64,000 nt of DNA, taken from the NCBI RefSeq assembly GCF_000421625.1, contig NZ_ATXJ01000003.1:1-64000 (forward strand), given 5' to 3'. Below, piece by piece: positions 16,140 through 25,735 of the stretch. Under the pieces are notes generated by a model. The model was not told where the DNA came from. It was given only the letters and a program-made list of their open reading frames with translations, and made no database searches. The translations under genes were made by a program, and so were the position numbers. Position 1 is the stretch's first letter. Each line of letters begins with the position of its first letter. The DNA comes from Thermus islandicus DSM 21543. Lineage in GTDB: Bacteria; Deinococcota; Deinococci; Deinococcales; Thermaceae.

Positions 16140-17306
16140 CGCCCGTCCCAGGCGGCGCACGCCCTCCTGGATCCCCTCCCGGTCCAAGGTGGCGTAGGAG
16201 AGCCTCAGGGTGTTCTCCCCGCCTCCATTCGCGAAGAAGGGCCCCCCGGGCACGAAGGCCACGTTCTCGGCGATGGCCCTTTGGAAGAGGGCCTCGGCGG
16301 AAAGCCCTTGGGGAAGCTCCATCCAGACGAACATCCCCCCCTTGGGCCGGGTGTAGCGCACCTCCTTGGGCATCTCCCGGTCTAGGGCCTCGAGCATGGC
16401 CTCCGCCTTCTCCCGATAGGTCCTGCGGATGAGCCGTAGCCTGGCCTCAAAGCCCTCCTTCACCAGCTCGTGCACCAGGATTTGGTTCAGGACGGGGGTG
16501 TGCAGGTCCGTTCCCTGCTTGGCCTGGACCAGCTTCTGCAGGGCCTCCGGGTGCCCCACGGCAAAGGCCACCCGGAGGCCAGGGGCCAGGACCTTGGAGA
16601 AGCTCCCGAGGTAGATGACCCCGGGGTAGCCCGCCTCCCGGGCGAGCTCAAAGAGGCTCTTGAGGCGGGCCTCGCCGAAGTAGAGCTCCCGGTAGGCATC
16701 GTCCTCCACCACCACGAGGCCCCGCTCCATCACCCGCTCCAAGAGCCTCTCCCGCGCGGAAAGGGGCATGAGGCCGCCCGAGGGGTTCTGGAAGGAGGGG
16801 ATGAGGTAGAGGAAGCGGGGGCGTTCCCGCCGGAGTACCTCCTCCAGGGCGGAAAGGTCCGGTCCCTCCTCCCCGGCGGGCACCGTGAGGAAGCGGGGTC
16901 CGTAGGCCCGGAAGGCTTGGATGGCCCCCATGTAGCTGGGGGCCTCGAGGAGGACCGGGGCGCCCTCGTCCAGGAAGACCTTGCCGAGAAGGTCCAGGCC
17001 CTGTTGGCTTCCCGTGGTGATGAGGACCTCCTCCGGGGTGACCGAAAGCCACTCCGCCACCCACGCCCTTAAGGGGAAATACCCCTCGGTGGGGCCGTAC
17101 TGCAGGGCTACCTCGCCTTTTTCCCGCAGGATCCTTTGGGCCTTCTCCGCTGCCTCCTCCTTGGGGAAGAGCTCGGGGGCGGGGAGCCCCCCGGCGAAGC
17201 TGAGGATCCCGGGCCTCTGGGTAAGCTTGAGGAGCTCCCGGATGGTGGAGGCCTGGATCCGGGCCGCCCGCTCACCGAACAGGGTGTTCCAGTGCAGGGT
17301 TTTCAC
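16113..17306 (-). CDS. lysN: 2-aminoadipate aminotransferase LysN
   Basis: PLP enzyme of the aminoadipate lysine pathway that transaminates 2-oxoadipate with broad substrate range. The protein has 397 residues. IQASTIRELLKLTQRPGILS and GGLPAPELFP are nearly identical to what I recall of T. thermophilus LysN. TTGSQQGLDLLGKVF, ENPSGG-like FQNPSGG and YLGSFSKVLAPGLR, with the PLP lysine, mark a fold-I class I aminotransferase. The start is GTG 17306. TAGAAT ends seven bases before it, so the mRNA is probably leaderless. No other lysine gene is adjacent. Its 3' end overlaps the restriction endonuclease gene. Confidence 0.93.
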   Translation of the reverse strand: MKTLHWNTLFGERAARIQASTIRELLKLTQRPGILSFAGGLPAPELFPKEEAAEKAQRILREKGEVALQYGPTEGYFPLRAWVAEWLSVTPEEVLITTGSQQGLDLLGKVFLDEGAPVLLEAPSYMGAIQAFRAYGPRFLTVPAGEEGPDLSALEEVLRRERPRFLYLIPSFQNPSGGLMPLSARERLLERVMERGLVVVEDDAYRELYFGEARLKSLFELAREAGYPGVIYLGSFSKVLAPGLRVAFAVGHPEALQKLVQAKQGTDLHTPVLNQILVHELVKEGFEARLRLIRRTYREKAEAMLEALDREMPKEVRYTRPKGGMFVWMELPQGLSAEALFQRAIAENVAFVPGGPFFANGGGENTLRLSYATLDREGIQEGVRRLGRALKGLLTWV

Positions 17307-17318
17307 CGAAACATTCTA
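17307..17318 (-). promoter_or_regulatory. -10 element for leaderless lysN
   Basis: TAGAAT (17318-17313) is followed by six bases and then the GTG start. No ribosome-binding site is present. Confidence 0.55.
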
Positions 17319-17337
17319 CCCCCGTAGCCCGGGGTCC

Positions 17338-18468
17338 TCAGGGGAAAAGCCGCCGGTACGCCTCCAGGGCGAAGCGGTCGGTCATGCCGGCCAGGTAGTC
17401 GCAGACGGCCCTCTCCAGGCCCTCCTCCGGGATCCTGCCCTGCACCTCCTTGGGCAGGATCTCCGGGTGCCCCACGTAGGTGGCGAAAAGCCCCTCCAGG
17501 ACCATCTCCGCCTTGCGCCTCTCCCTCAGGACCTCCGGGTGCTGGTAAAGCCTTTCCCGGAGAAAGGCTTGAAGCTCCCGGTGCGCCCTTTCGGCCTCAG
17601 GGGAGAGGGCCGCCAGGCGCTCGGGGTGGCGGCGCACCTCCTCGGCGCTCCTCACCCTCCTTCCTTCCACCCTCCGGTGGGTGGCCTCCGTGGCCTCGGC
17701 GATGAGGTAGCCGAGGAGCTGGCGGATGAGGACCCGCCGCCCCAGCTCCGTGAGGCGGGAGAGCTCCAGCCCTTCCTCCTGGGCCAGGGCCCGCAGGAGG
17801 GGGACCTCGGCGAGCTCCTCGGGGCGGAGGAGCCCCGAGCGGAGGCCGTCGTCCAGGTCGTGCGCGGCGTAGGCGATGGCGTCGGAGAGGTCCACCACCT
17901 GGGCCTCGAGGGTCCCTTGTCCGGGGTAGTCGGGCTTGAAGCCGGGGGCGTAGGCGGCCTCGTGGGTGGCGATGCCTTCCAGCACCTCGTAGGTGAGGTT
18001 CAGCCCCTTGAAGCCCGGGTAGCGCTCCTCCAGGTGGGTGAGGAGGCGCAGGGCCTGGGCGTTGTGCTCAAAGCCTCCGTGGTCTTGCATGAGGGCGTTC
18101 AGGATCCGCTCTCCCGTGTGGCCGAAGGGGGGGTGGCCCAGGTCGTGGGAGAGGGCGATGGCCTCGGTGAGGTCCTCGTTGAGTCCAAGGGCCCGGGCGA
18201 TGGAGCGGGACACCTGGGCCACCTCCAGGGTGTGGGTGAGCCGGGTGCGGTAGTAATCCCCGGCCCAGTTGGGGAAGACCTGGGTCTTGTACTCCAGGCG
18301 GCGGAAGGCGGTGGTGTGGAGGATGCGGTCCCGGTCCTTCTGGTAGGGGGTGCGGTAGGGGGATTCGGGCTCGGGGTGTTGGCGTCCCCGGGTGTCCCTG
18401 GCCTTTTGGGCGTAGGGGGCGAGTCGGGTGGCCTCCAGCTCCAAAAGCTTTTCCCGCGGGAAGAGCAT
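17338..18468 (-). CDS. dgt: Deoxyguanosinetriphosphate triphosphohydrolase-like protein
   Basis: HD-domain dNTPase, 376 residues, similar in size to the characterised T. thermophilus dNTP triphosphohydrolase, which is activated by mixed dNTPs. RTPYQKDRDRILHTTAFRRL and KTQVFPNWAGDYYRTRLTHT lead into the metal site: the His of RLTHTLEVAQVSRSIA, the HD pair in ALSHDLGHPPFGHTGE, and Asp in VVDLSDAIAYAAHDLDDG. The ATG at 18468 lies three bases after the fabF stop. It is therefore the last gene of the fatty-acid operon, probably expressed by read-through from the fabF promoter. It trims the dNTP pool in the cytoplasm. Confidence 0.93.
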   Translation of the reverse strand: MLFPREKLLELEATRLAPYAQKARDTRGRQHPEPESPYRTPYQKDRDRILHTTAFRRLEYKTQVFPNWAGDYYRTRLTHTLEVAQVSRSIARALGLNEDLTEAIALSHDLGHPPFGHTGERILNALMQDHGGFEHNAQALRLLTHLEERYPGFKGLNLTYEVLEGIATHEAAYAPGFKPDYPGQGTLEAQVVDLSDAIAYAAHDLDDGLRSGLLRPEELAEVPLLRALAQEEGLELSRLTELGRRVLIRQLLGYLIAEATEATHRRVEGRRVRSAEEVRRHPERLAALSPEAERAHRELQAFLRERLYQHPEVLRERRKAEMVLEGLFATYVGHPEILPKEVQGRIPEEGLERAVCDYLAGMTDRFALEAYRRLFP

Positions 18469-18471
18469 CCC

Positions 18472-19698
18472 CTAGACCCGCTTGAAGAGGAGGACGGCGT
18501 TATGGCCGCCGAAGGCGAAGGAGTTGGAGAGGGCGTAGTCCACCCGCGCCTCCCGGGGCTCGGGCACAAAGTCCAGGTCCAGCTCGGGATCGGGGTCCTC
18601 GAGGTTGATCGTGGGGGGGATGATCCCGTGGTAGAGGGCCTGGACCGTGGCGATGGCCTCCACCGCCCCCGCGGCTCCTAGGAGGTGGCCGATCATGCTC
18701 TTGGTGCTGGAGACCATGAGCCTTTTGGCGTGTTCCCCGAAGACCTGCTTGATGGCGAGAACCTCCGCCCGGTCCCCCGCAGGGGTGGAGGTGCCGTGGG
18801 CGTTGATGTAGCCTACCCGTTCCGGGTCCACCCGCGCATCCTCCAGCGCCCGCCGCATGGCCAAGGCCGCCCCCTTGCCCTCGGGGTGGGGCTCGGTGAT
18901 GTGGTGGGCGTCGGCGCTGCGACCGAAGCCCACGAGCTCGGCGTAGATCCGGGCCCCGCGCTCCTTAGCGTGCTCGTACGCCTCGAGGACCAAAACCCCC
19001 GCCCCCTCCCCCATCACGAACCCGTCCCGGGAGAGGGTGAAGGGGCGGCTTGCCTTGGCGGGCTCCTCGTTCCGGGTGGAAAGCGCCCGCATCACCGCGA
19101 AGGCCCCTATGGCCATGGGGGTGATGGCCGCCTCCGTTCCCCCGGCGAGGACGACCTCCGCCTCCCCCAGCTGGATCATGCGCAGGGCCTGGCCCAGGGC
19201 GTCCGAGCCCGTGGCGCAGGCGGTGACCGGGGTGGTGGAGGGCCCCATGAAGCCGTAGCGCATGGCGATCTGGGCCGAGGCCATGTTGGCGATCATCATG
19301 GGGATGAAGAAGGGGCTGATGCGGTTCGGGCCCCTTTCCAGGAAGACCCGGCTCTGGGCCTCCCAGGTCTCCATGCCCCCAATCCCTGTGCCCACCAAGG
19401 TGCCCACCCTCTCGGGGTCCAGCTTCCCGGGCTCCAGCCCCGCGTCCTCCAGGGCCAGGTGGGCGGCGATCAGGGCGTACTGGACGAAGCGGTCCAGGCG
19501 ACGAAGCTCCTTCTTGTCCAGGTAGTCCTCGGGGTTCACCTCCACCTCGGCGGCAATGCGCACGGGGAGGGCCGAGGCGTCAAAGCGGGTGATGGGGCGG
19601 ACCCCGCTTTGGCCCGCAAGCTGGGCTCGGTGAAAGGCCTCCTGCCCCACCCCTACGGGGGTGAGGGCGCCTAGGCCGGTAACCACCACGCGTCGCAT
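18472..19698 (-). CDS. fabF: 3-oxoacyl-ACP synthase II
   Basis: Condensing enzyme for chain elongation in type II fatty-acid synthesis, 408 residues. [15 protein letters not shown] contains the catalytic cysteine. [11 protein letters not shown] and [16 protein letters not shown] hold the two catalytic histidines, and [16 protein letters not shown] is the C-terminal signature. ATG 19698 has no ribosome-binding site, but TATACT ends seven bases upstream, so it seems to have its own leaderless promoter in the 65-base gap after acpP, besides possible read-through. Confidence 0.96.
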   Translation of the reverse strand: MRRVVVTGLGALTPVGVGQEAFHRAQLAGQSGVRPITRFDASALPVRIAAEVEVNPEDYLDKKELRRLDRFVQYALIAAHLALEDAGLEPGKLDPERVGTLVGTGIGGMETWEAQSRVFLERGPNRISPFFIPMMIANMASAQIAMRYGFMGPSTTPVTACATGSDALGQALRMIQLGEAEVVLAGGTEAAITPMAIGAFAVMRALSTRNEEPAKASRPFTLSRDGFVMGEGAGVLVLEAYEHAKERGARIYAELVGFGRSADAHHITEPHPEGKGAALAMRRALEDARVDPERVGYINAHGTSTPAGDRAEVLAIKQVFGEHAKRLMVSSTKSMIGHLLGAAGAVEAIATVQALYHGIIPPTINLEDPDPELDLDFVPEPREARVDYALSNSFAFGGHNAVLLFKRV

Positions 19699-19710
19699 GG
19701 GCGTAGTATA
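19699..19710 (-). promoter_or_regulatory. -10 element for leaderless fabF
   Basis: TATACT (19710-19705) plus six bases precedes ATG 19698 in the acpP-fabF gap. The -35 is not recognisable. Confidence 0.55.
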
Positions 19711-19763
19711 ACCTGGGAAGGCGGGAGCCTCGCGGGCGGCTTCCCCGGGGAAAGGGGCCTGTC

Positions 19764-20006
19764 CTAGCCCACCTTGGCCTTGATGTACGCCACCGCGTCC
19801 TTGACGGTGCGGATCTTCTCGGCCTCCTCGTCGGAGATCTCCAGGCCGAACTCGTCCTCCAGGCCCATGATGAGCTCCACGGTGTCCAGGCTGTCCGCTC
19901 CCAGGTCCTCCACGAAGCGGGCCTCGAGGGTCACCTTCTCCTCCTCCACCTGGAGCTTGTCCGCGATCACCGCCTTGACCTTTTCAAAGATCTCCTGCTC
20001 CGTCAT
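19764..20006 (-). CDS. acpP: Acyl carrier protein
   Basis: Small acidic carrier of growing acyl chains, 80 residues. [20 protein letters not shown] holds the phosphopantetheine serine in the classic DSL motif. ATG 20006 follows GGGAGGTTTTT, a good ribosome-binding site. A longer frame from 20033 would add a non-conserved leader overlapping the site. It lies 31 bases after fabG. Confidence 0.97.
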   Translation of the reverse strand: MTEQEIFEKVKAVIADKLQVEEEKVTLEARFVEDLGADSLDTVELIMGLEDEFGLEISDEEAEKIRTVKDAVAYIKAKVG

Positions 20007-20037
20007 AAAAACCTCCCTGGGGGATTCTAGCACGACC

Positions 20038-20775
20038 TCAGTGGGGGGTGAGGCCCCCGTCTACGCAGAGGGTTTGGCCGTTGATGTACCCCGCCTTTTC
20101 GGAGACGAGGAAGGCCACGGCCTCGGCCACTTCCTCGGGGCGGCCGAACCGCCCGGCGGGGATCTCTTTCAGGTAGGCCTCCTTCACCTCCTGGGGAAGC
20201 CTCTCGGTCATCTCGGTTTCAATAAAGCCCGGGGCCACGGCGTTCACCGTGATCCCCCTTTGGGCGTACTCCTTGGCCACGGCCCGGGTGAAGCCGATGA
20301 GGCCGGCTTTGGAGGCCACGTAGTTGGCTTGGCCTGGGTTGCCCAGGATCCCCACCACGCTGGTCACGTTCACGATGCGCCCGAAGCGGGCCTTCATCAT
20401 GAGCTTGACCGCCTCCCGGGTGGTGCGGAAGGCGGCGGAGAGGTTGGCCTCCAGGACCGCCTCCCAGTCCTCGTCCCTCATGCGGACGAGGAGGGTGTCC
20501 CGGGTGATCCCGGCGTTGTTCACCAGGGTGTCCAGGCCCCCGAGGGCCTCCGCCGCTTGGTGGACCAGGGCCGTGGCGGCCTCCGCCTCGAGGAGGTTCG
20601 CCCCCAGGACCGCCACCAGGGGGCTTCCCCGGCGCCTCGCCTCCTCGGCCACCTCCAGGGCCTTCTCCCGGTTCTGCCCGTAGTGAAGGGCCAGGGCGAA
20701 GCCGTCCTCCGCGAGCCTCAGGGCGATGGCCCGGCCGATGCCGCGGCTTGCGCCGGTGACCAAGGCTTTACGCAT
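20038..20775 (-). CDS. fabG: 3-oxoacyl-ACP reductase
   Basis: NADPH-dependent ketoreductase of fatty-acid synthesis, 245 residues, SDR fold. [19 protein letters not shown] binds the cofactor, [10 protein letters not shown] is the NNAG motif, and [19 protein letters not shown] carries the YxxxK catalytic pair. It overlaps the fabD 3' end by eight bases, implying coupled translation. Confidence 0.96.
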   Translation of the reverse strand: MRKALVTGASRGIGRAIALRLAEDGFALALHYGQNREKALEVAEEARRRGSPLVAVLGANLLEAEAATALVHQAAEALGGLDTLVNNAGITRDTLLVRMRDEDWEAVLEANLSAAFRTTREAVKLMMKARFGRIVNVTSVVGILGNPGQANYVASKAGLIGFTRAVAKEYAQRGITVNAVAPGFIETEMTERLPQEVKEAYLKEIPAGRFGRPEEVAEAVAFLVSEKAGYINGQTLCVDGGLTPH

Positions 20776-21685
20776 GCACCACCTCCAGGGCCCTTTTCAG
20801 GCTTTCCGGGTCTTGGACGCTCTGGGCCAGGGCGCCCTCCAGGGTGCGGAGGACGAGGCCCTTCAGCACCTCCCCGCTCCCGAACTCCAAAAAGCGCTTG
20901 AGGCCACGCGCCTCCATGTCCCTCAGGATCTCCAGCCAGCGCACAGGGGCGGTGATCTGCTGAAGGAGCAGGTCCCGGATCCGCTCGGGGTCCTCCTCGG
21001 GCCTCGCGGTAACGTTGGAGTAGACGGGGAAGCGGGGCCTCTTCAGCTGAACTTTTTCCAGGTCCTGGGCGAGCCTCTCCCGGGCCTGGGCCATGAGGGA
21101 GGAGTGGAAGGGGGCGGAGACGGGAAGGAAGACCACCCGGGCCCGCCTGGACTTCAGGCGCTCGGCCGCCGCCTCCACTGCCTCCTTCCTCCCCGAGATC
21201 ACCGTCTGCTCGGGGGCGTTGAGGTTGGCGATCTCCACCCCGGCCAGGCCCTCCAAGGCCGCCCGGACCTCCTCCAGGGGGAGCTTCAAGATGGCGGCCA
21301 TGGCCCCTTCCCCCGGGGGGACGGCCTCCTGCATGTACCGCCCCCGGAGGCGCACCAGGCGCAGGGCGTCCTCTAGCGCCAATGTCCCCGCGGCCGCGTG
21401 GGCCGTCCACTCCCCCAGGGAGTGCCCGGCGGCCAGGGCGGGCAGGGGCCCTCCCAGCTCCAAAAAGGCCCGGTAGGCGGCGTAGCCCACGGCGAGGAGG
21501 GCGGGCTGCTGGTTCTCCGTGAGGGTGAGGGCCTCCTCGGGGCCCTCCCACATGAGTGTAAGGAGGCCTGGCAAAGCGGCCTCCGCCCGGTCCAGCGCCT
21601 CCCTCGCGGCCGGGGAGGCCTCGTAGAGGGCTCGTCCCATCCCCACCCTCTGGGAGCCTTGGCCGGGGAAGAGGGCGGCGTACAT
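20768..21685 (-). CDS. fabD: Malonyl-CoA:ACP transacylase
   Basis: Loads malonyl groups onto ACP, 305 residues. FPGQGSQRVGMG is the N-terminal signature, AAGHSLGEWTAHAAAG holds the nucleophile serine, and VSAPFHSSLM holds the catalytic histidine. Its start overlaps the fabH stop by one base. Gene order and length are standard. Confidence 0.96.
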   Translation of the reverse strand: MYAALFPGQGSQRVGMGRALYEASPAAREALDRAEAALPGLLTLMWEGPEEALTLTENQQPALLAVGYAAYRAFLELGGPLPALAAGHSLGEWTAHAAAGTLALEDALRLVRLRGRYMQEAVPPGEGAMAAILKLPLEEVRAALEGLAGVEIANLNAPEQTVISGRKEAVEAAAERLKSRRARVVFLPVSAPFHSSLMAQARERLAQDLEKVQLKRPRFPVYSNVTARPEEDPERIRDLLLQQITAPVRWLEILRDMEARGLKRFLEFGSGEVLKGLVLRTLEGALAQSVQDPESLKRALEVVHA

Positions 21686-22653
21686 CAGGCCCCTCCCCAG
21701 GTAAGGACGGCGGCAGCCCAGGTGAGGCCGGCCCCGAAGGAGACCAAGAGGACGTGGTCCCCCTCCCGGATGCGCCCCGCGTCCACCGCCTCCTTGAGGG
21801 CCAGGGGGATGGAAGCGGTGGAGGTGTTGCCGTACCGGTCCACGTTCACCACCACCCGCTCCCAGGGCAGGCCCAGGCGCTCCCGGGCGGCGTCAATGAT
21901 CCTTAGGTTCGCCTGGTGGGGGACGAAGGCCTTGATCGCCTCCGGGGTGAGGCCCGCCTTCTCTATGGCCTCGAGGGTGGCCGTGTTCATCACCCGTACG
22001 GCGAACTTGAAGACCTCGCGGCCGTTCATGTAGAGGCGGTTTTTCATGGAGGTGCCGTCGGGAAGCCTTGGGGCCACGCAGGCGTGGAAGAGCTCCTTGG
22101 CCCCGGTCCCATCCGCGCCCAGGACGAAGGACCGGAAGCCAAACCCCTCCCGCACCCTGCCCACCACGGCCGCCCCGCCCCCGTCCCCGAAGAGAACGGC
22201 CGTGGCCCGGTCGTTCCAGTCCACGATTTTGGAGAGGGCCTCGGCCCCCACGGCGAGCACCTTTCGGGCGAGCCCCGCCTCCACCAAGGCGTGGGCCTGG
22301 GCGAGGGCGTAGATCCACCCCGGGCAGCCCGCCAGGAGATCGTAGGCGAAGGCCTGAAGCCCGAAGCGGGCCTGCACCAGGGCGGCGGTGTCGGGGAAGA
22401 GGGCGTCCGGGGTGTTGGTGGCCACGATGACGGCGTCCACCCCCTCCAGGGCCCCGGGATGCCGCGCCATGAGGTCCTCCACCGCCTTAAAGGCGAGCTG
22501 GGAGGTGTACTCGTCCTCCGCGGCGATGCGCCTTTCCCGGATCCCGGTGCGGCTTACGATCCACTCGTCGGAGGTGTCCAGGTAGGCCTCAAAGTCCTCG
22601 TTCCGCAGGACCCTTTGGGGCACGTAGGCCCCCAGGGCCAGGATCCCGCTCAT
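21685..22653 (-). CDS. fabH: 3-oxoacyl-ACP synthase III
   Basis: Initiates fatty-acid synthesis by condensing an acyl-CoA primer with malonyl-ACP, 322 residues. AYDLLAGCPGWIYAL contains the active cysteine, FVPHQANLRI the histidine, and NVDRYGNTSTASIP the asparagine. ATG 22653 follows GGGAGGACAGGT. A TATAGT at about 22684-22679 may give a short-leader promoter in the rpmF-fabH gap. In branched-chain lipid makers such as Thermus, FabH normally prefers branched primers; the sequence does not prove this. plsX, often found just upstream, is absent. Confidence 0.95.
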   Translation of the reverse strand: MSGILALGAYVPQRVLRNEDFEAYLDTSDEWIVSRTGIRERRIAAEDEYTSQLAFKAVEDLMARHPGALEGVDAVIVATNTPDALFPDTAALVQARFGLQAFAYDLLAGCPGWIYALAQAHALVEAGLARKVLAVGAEALSKIVDWNDRATAVLFGDGGGAAVVGRVREGFGFRSFVLGADGTGAKELFHACVAPRLPDGTSMKNRLYMNGREVFKFAVRVMNTATLEAIEKAGLTPEAIKAFVPHQANLRIIDAARERLGLPWERVVVNVDRYGNTSTASIPLALKEAVDAGRIREGDHVLLVSFGAGLTWAAAVLTWGGA

Positions 22654-22724
22654 ACCTGTCCTCCCGTCATGGGCCTCACTATACCCGGGCGGCCGGGAAA
22701 AGGGTTAGGTCCCAGGGTCCGGGA

Positions 22725-22907
22725 TCAGACCTCTAGCACCTTGCGCCCATCGTAGTAGCCGCAATTGGGGCAGACGGTGTGCGGGGGCCTCATCTCCTTG
22801 CACTCGGGGCAGGGGACCAGGGTCGGGGGGGTTAGGGCGTGGTGGCTCCTGCGGGCATCGCGCCGCGCCTTAGAGGTTTTCTTCTTGGGTACCGGGTGCT
22901 TGGCCAT
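22725..22907 (-). CDS. rpmF: 50S ribosomal protein L32
   Basis: Zinc-ribbon ribosomal protein, 60 residues. It begins MAKHPVPKKKTSKARRD, and the two CxxC pairs (PCPECK and VCPNCG) bind zinc. ATG 22907 has GGGAGGACCGCAG before it. It follows yceD, the common bacterial arrangement, but has its own TATACT box. Confidence 0.97.
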   Translation of the reverse strand: MAKHPVPKKKTSKARRDARRSHHALTPPTLVPCPECKEMRPPHTVCPNCGYYDGRKVLEV

Positions 22908-22957
22908 CTGCGGTCCTCCCTAGGGGGGCGTGCCCCCGCTAAACCCCTGGTAGTATA
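22908..22957 (-). promoter_or_regulatory. rpmF promoter and leader hairpin
   Basis: TATACT (22957-22952) would start a leader of about 38 bases. The leader contains GGGGG-CACG-CCCCC (22937-22924 region) just before the ribosome-binding site. The hairpin could affect L32 translation. No -35 stands out. Confidence 0.45.
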
Positions 22958-22966
22958 GCAGAAGCC

Positions 22967-23503
22967 CTAGAGTTCGGAAAGCAGGTCCTTTAGGCCCAAA
23001 AAGGGGTGGGGCGGTTCCACCCGGTGACCGCAATCCCCCAGGTTACGGTCCGCCCCGCACACGGGGCAAAGGCCCAGGCAGCCCTCCTCGCAGAGGACGG
23101 TAAAGGGCATTTCGCTCACGAAGGCCTCGGTGAGGAAGGGGAGGAGGTCTAGGTCGGGTAGGCCGAAGGCGTAATACTCGTCCTCCGCCTCCTCGTGGAA
23201 GACCACCTCCGTAAGCCCGGGCTCGTAGCGGAGGAGGTGCTGGAAGTGGGCGTGGACGTGGGTAGGGGTGGGCTTGAGGCAGCGGCGGCACTCCATGAGG
23301 ACCACCCCCTCCACCTCTCCGGCAAGCCAGTACTCGTGCCCGCCCACGGCGGAGACGCTCACCCTCCAGGAGGCCTCGCCCTCGAGGGGGAAGCGCTCCT
23401 GGCCCACGTAGAAGGCCTCCTGCACCGCCCCCGAGGCCCGAACCGTTCCCCCTTCCCTTAGGAGGCGGGCCAGGTTGATGCTTGCCACCTCGCGGTAATC
23501 CAT
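22967..23503 (-). CDS. yceD: YceD/DUF177 family protein
   Basis: Conserved partner of rpmF implicated in 23S rRNA processing in other bacteria, 178 residues. LMECRRCLKP and LCEEGCLGLCPVCGADRN give cysteine pairs likely to bind zinc, and the acidic middle FHEEAEDEYY is typical. ATG 23503 has TATACT ending eight bases upstream and no ribosome-binding site (leaderless). Molecular function is not established by the sequence. Confidence 0.88.
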   Translation of the reverse strand: MDYREVASINLARLLREGGTVRASGAVQEAFYVGQERFPLEGEASWRVSVSAVGGHEYWLAGEVEGVVLMECRRCLKPTPTHVHAHFQHLLRYEPGLTEVVFHEEAEDEYYAFGLPDLDLLPFLTEAFVSEMPFTVLCEEGCLGLCPVCGADRNLGDCGHRVEPPHPFLGLKDLLSEL

Positions 23504-23516
23504 CCTTACAAGTATA
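23504..23516 (-). promoter_or_regulatory. -10 element for leaderless yceD
   Basis: TATACT (23516-23511) plus seven bases precedes ATG 23503. It is the likely promoter of the yceD-rpmF-fab operon. Confidence 0.55.
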
Positions 23517-23591
23517 GCGCGCCCCTCGCCCTTTTCCTAGGGGCATAAACTTCCCGAGCAGCGCATAGGGCTTTCTGCTACCCTCTAGCCC

Positions 23592-24458
23592 ATGGAACGC
23601 GTGGCCGTGGTGGGCGTGCCCATGGACCTGGGGGCGGGGCGGCGGGGGGTGGACATGGGTCCTTCCGCCCTGCGCTACGCCCGGCTCCTGGAAGAGGTGG
23701 AGGCCTTGGGCTTCGCGGTGGAGGACCTGGGGAACGTGCGGGTGCCCCTGGCGGAGACCCTAAGGGGCCGGAAGGGGCCTTACCTGGAGGAAATCCGCCA
23801 GGCGGCCCTAGAGCTCAAGGAAAGGCTCCTCTCCCTGCCGGAGGGGGTCTTCCCCATCGTCCTCGGGGGGGACCACTCCCTGGCCATGGGCTCGGTGTCC
23901 GGGGTGGCCCGGGGGCGGGTGGGGGTGGTCTGGGTGGACGCCCACGCCGACTTCAACACCCCGGAAACCAGCCCCTCGGGCAACATCCACGGGATGCCCC
24001 TGGCGGTGCTGGCGGGCCTGGGCCATCCCCACCTGACGGGGGTCTTCCGGGCCGTGGACCCCAAGGATGTCGTCCTCATCGGGGTGCGGAGCGTGGACCC
24101 CGGGGAGAGGCACCTCCTCCTGGAGGCGGGGGTGAGGGTCTACACCATGCACGAGGTGGACCGCCTGGGGGTTGCCCGCATCGCCGAGGACGCCCTGGAC
24201 TACCTGGCGGGGCTTCCCCTCCACGTCTCCTTGGACGCAGACGTCCTGGACCCCACCCTCGCCCCCGGGGTGGGGACGCCGGTGCCGGGGGGGCTCACCT
24301 ACCGGGAGGCCCACCTCCTCATGGAGGTCCTGGCCCAGTCGGGCAGGGTGCGAAGCCTGGACCTGGTGGAGGTGAACCCCATCCTGGACGAGCGGAACCG
24401 CACCGCGGAGATGATGGTGGGGCTGGCCCTAAGCCTTCTCGGAAAGCGCATCCTCTAG
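23592..24458 (+). CDS. rocF: Arginase
   Basis: Manganese enzyme hydrolysing arginine to ornithine and urea, 288 residues. [31 protein letters not shown] and [14 protein letters not shown] supply the two-metal ligands. The [17 protein letters not shown] stretch favours arginase over agmatinase. It is monocistronic, divergent from yceD and convergent with nuoN, whose stop it overlaps by four bases. Ornithine is the diamino acid of Thermus peptidoglycan, so a wall-precursor link is possible. Confidence 0.92.
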   Translation: MERVAVVGVPMDLGAGRRGVDMGPSALRYARLLEEVEALGFAVEDLGNVRVPLAETLRGRKGPYLEEIRQAALELKERLLSLPEGVFPIVLGGDHSLAMGSVSGVARGRVGVVWVDAHADFNTPETSPSGNIHGMPLAVLAGLGHPHLTGVFRAVDPKDVVLIGVRSVDPGERHLLLEAGVRVYTMHEVDRLGVARIAEDALDYLAGLPLHVSLDADVLDPTLAPGVGTPVPGGLTYREAHLLMEVLAQSGRVRSLDLVEVNPILDERNRTAEMMVGLALSLLGKRIL

Positions 24459-25735
24459 CCCGCGGCCAGGGCGGGGAGCAGCGCCCCGGGGAAGAGGCCC
24501 AGGAGGAGGAGGAAGAGGGCCACGAGCAAGGCCACGCTCCGGGCTAGGGGCTTGGGCCTGGCCTCGGCCTCTCCTCGCCCGAAGACGGAAAGCCCCAGGG
24601 CCAGGTAGTAGTAGGCGCTTATAGCGCTCGTGAGGAGGGCGAGGACCAGAAGCCCCCACTGGCCTGCCTTGGCGGCTTCGGCGAAGACCAGGTATTTGCC
24701 CCAGAAGCCGGCCAAGGGCGGTAGCCCCAGGAGGGAGAGGGCGGAGAGGAAGAGGGCGAGGCCCAGGAGGGGGTCGCGGTGGAAGAGACCCCTCAGGCGT
24801 TCCAGGGGGACGCGGTCTGGGGAGATTTCCGAGAGCACGGCGAAGGCCAGGCCTGTGCCCAGGACGTAGGTGAGGAGGTAGAAGCCCAGGGCCTGGGCGT
24901 TTCCGGTGTAGAGGGCGAGGGCCATGTAGCCCGCGTGGGCGATGGAGCTGTAGGCGAGGAGGCGCTTGGCCTCCTTCTGGCTCAGGGCGGCCAGGTTCCC
25001 CAGGACCACGGAAAAGGCGATGAGGAGGGCAAGGGCATCGGGCGCCCCAGGGGCCGCCACCCGGAGAAGGGCGGCGAAGGCGGCGGCCTTCACCGAGGTG
25101 GCCATGAAGAGGACCACCGGGGTGGGGCTTCCCTGGTAGACGTCCGGGGTCCAGAAGTGGAAAGGGGCGAGGGCCACCTTAAAGCCCAGGCCCACCAGGA
25201 GGAGGCCGAGGGCGAGGGCGTAGAGGGGGCCTTCCCCGGGGGTGCCCGCGAGGAAGCTCCCCGTAGCCCCGTAGTGGAGGGCAGCGCCATAGAGGAAGAA
25301 GGCGGCGGCCAGGGCACCTAGGAGGAAGTACTTGAGGGCCGCCTCGAGGCCCTGACCCCTGCGCCAGGTGGCCAGGGCGTAGAGGGGAAGGGAGAGGGCC
25401 TCGAGGGCCACGAGCATCAGGACGAGGTGCCGGGTGGAGGCGAGGAGGTGCATGCCCAAGGCGGCGTAGAGGACGAGGAGGTAGAACTCAAACCGCCCCG
25501 TGCGCACCAGGCCCACCGTCCAGAGGGCCCCCAGGAGGGCGAGGAGGGTGAAGGCCTGGGATACGGGGTCCGCCTGGTAGGGCCCGAAGGCGAAGGGCCT
25601 TCCCCAGCCGACGAGGAGGGAGAGGAGGCCCAGGGAAAGCCCCAGGATCACCAGGCGCTTGAAGAGGGGGACGGGGACGAAGAAGCCGAGGAGGGTGAGG
25701 GTTACGGAGAAGAAGGCCAGGATCAAGAGGGTCAT
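24455..25735 (-). CDS. nuoN: NADH-quinone oxidoreductase subunit N (Nqo14)
   Basis: Antiporter-like membrane subunit of complex I, 426 residues, matching the Thermus size. It has fourteen or so hydrophobic segments. [17 protein letters not shown] and [20 protein letters not shown] hold the proton-channel lysine and histidine region. The start at ATG 25735 overlaps the nuoM stop as ATGA and follows GGAGGTGGCGC. It is the last gene of the 14-gene operon. Confidence 0.96.
   Translation of the reverse strand: MTLLILAFFSVTLTLLGFFVPVPLFKRLVILGLSLGLLSLLVGWGRPFAFGPYQADPVSQAFTLLALLGALWTVGLVRTGRFEFYLLVLYAALGMHLLASTRHLVLMLVALEALSLPLYALATWRRGQGLEAALKYFLLGALAAAFFLYGAALHYGATGSFLAGTPGEGPLYALALGLLLVGLGFKVALAPFHFWTPDVYQGSPTPVVLFMATSVKAAAFAALLRVAAPGAPDALALLIAFSVVLGNLAALSQKEAKRLLAYSSIAHAGYMALALYTGNAQALGFYLLTYVLGTGLAFAVLSEISPDRVPLERLRGLFHRDPLLGLALFLSALSLLGLPPLAGFWGKYLVFAEAAKAGQWGLLVLALLTSAISAYYYLALGLSVFGRGEAEARPKPLARSVALLVALFLLLLGLFPGALLPALAAG

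Noticed and set aside
16981-18681. A 566-codon open frame on the plus strand
   Set aside because: It lies antisense to lysN and dgt, which have clear catalytic motifs. High-GC codon bias leaves such mirror frames open, and the translation has no recognisable domain.
22924-22937. GGGGG/CCCCC hairpin before rpmF as a terminator
   Set aside because: There is no T-run after it, and it lies between the rpmF -10 and its ribosome-binding site, so a leader structure is more likely.
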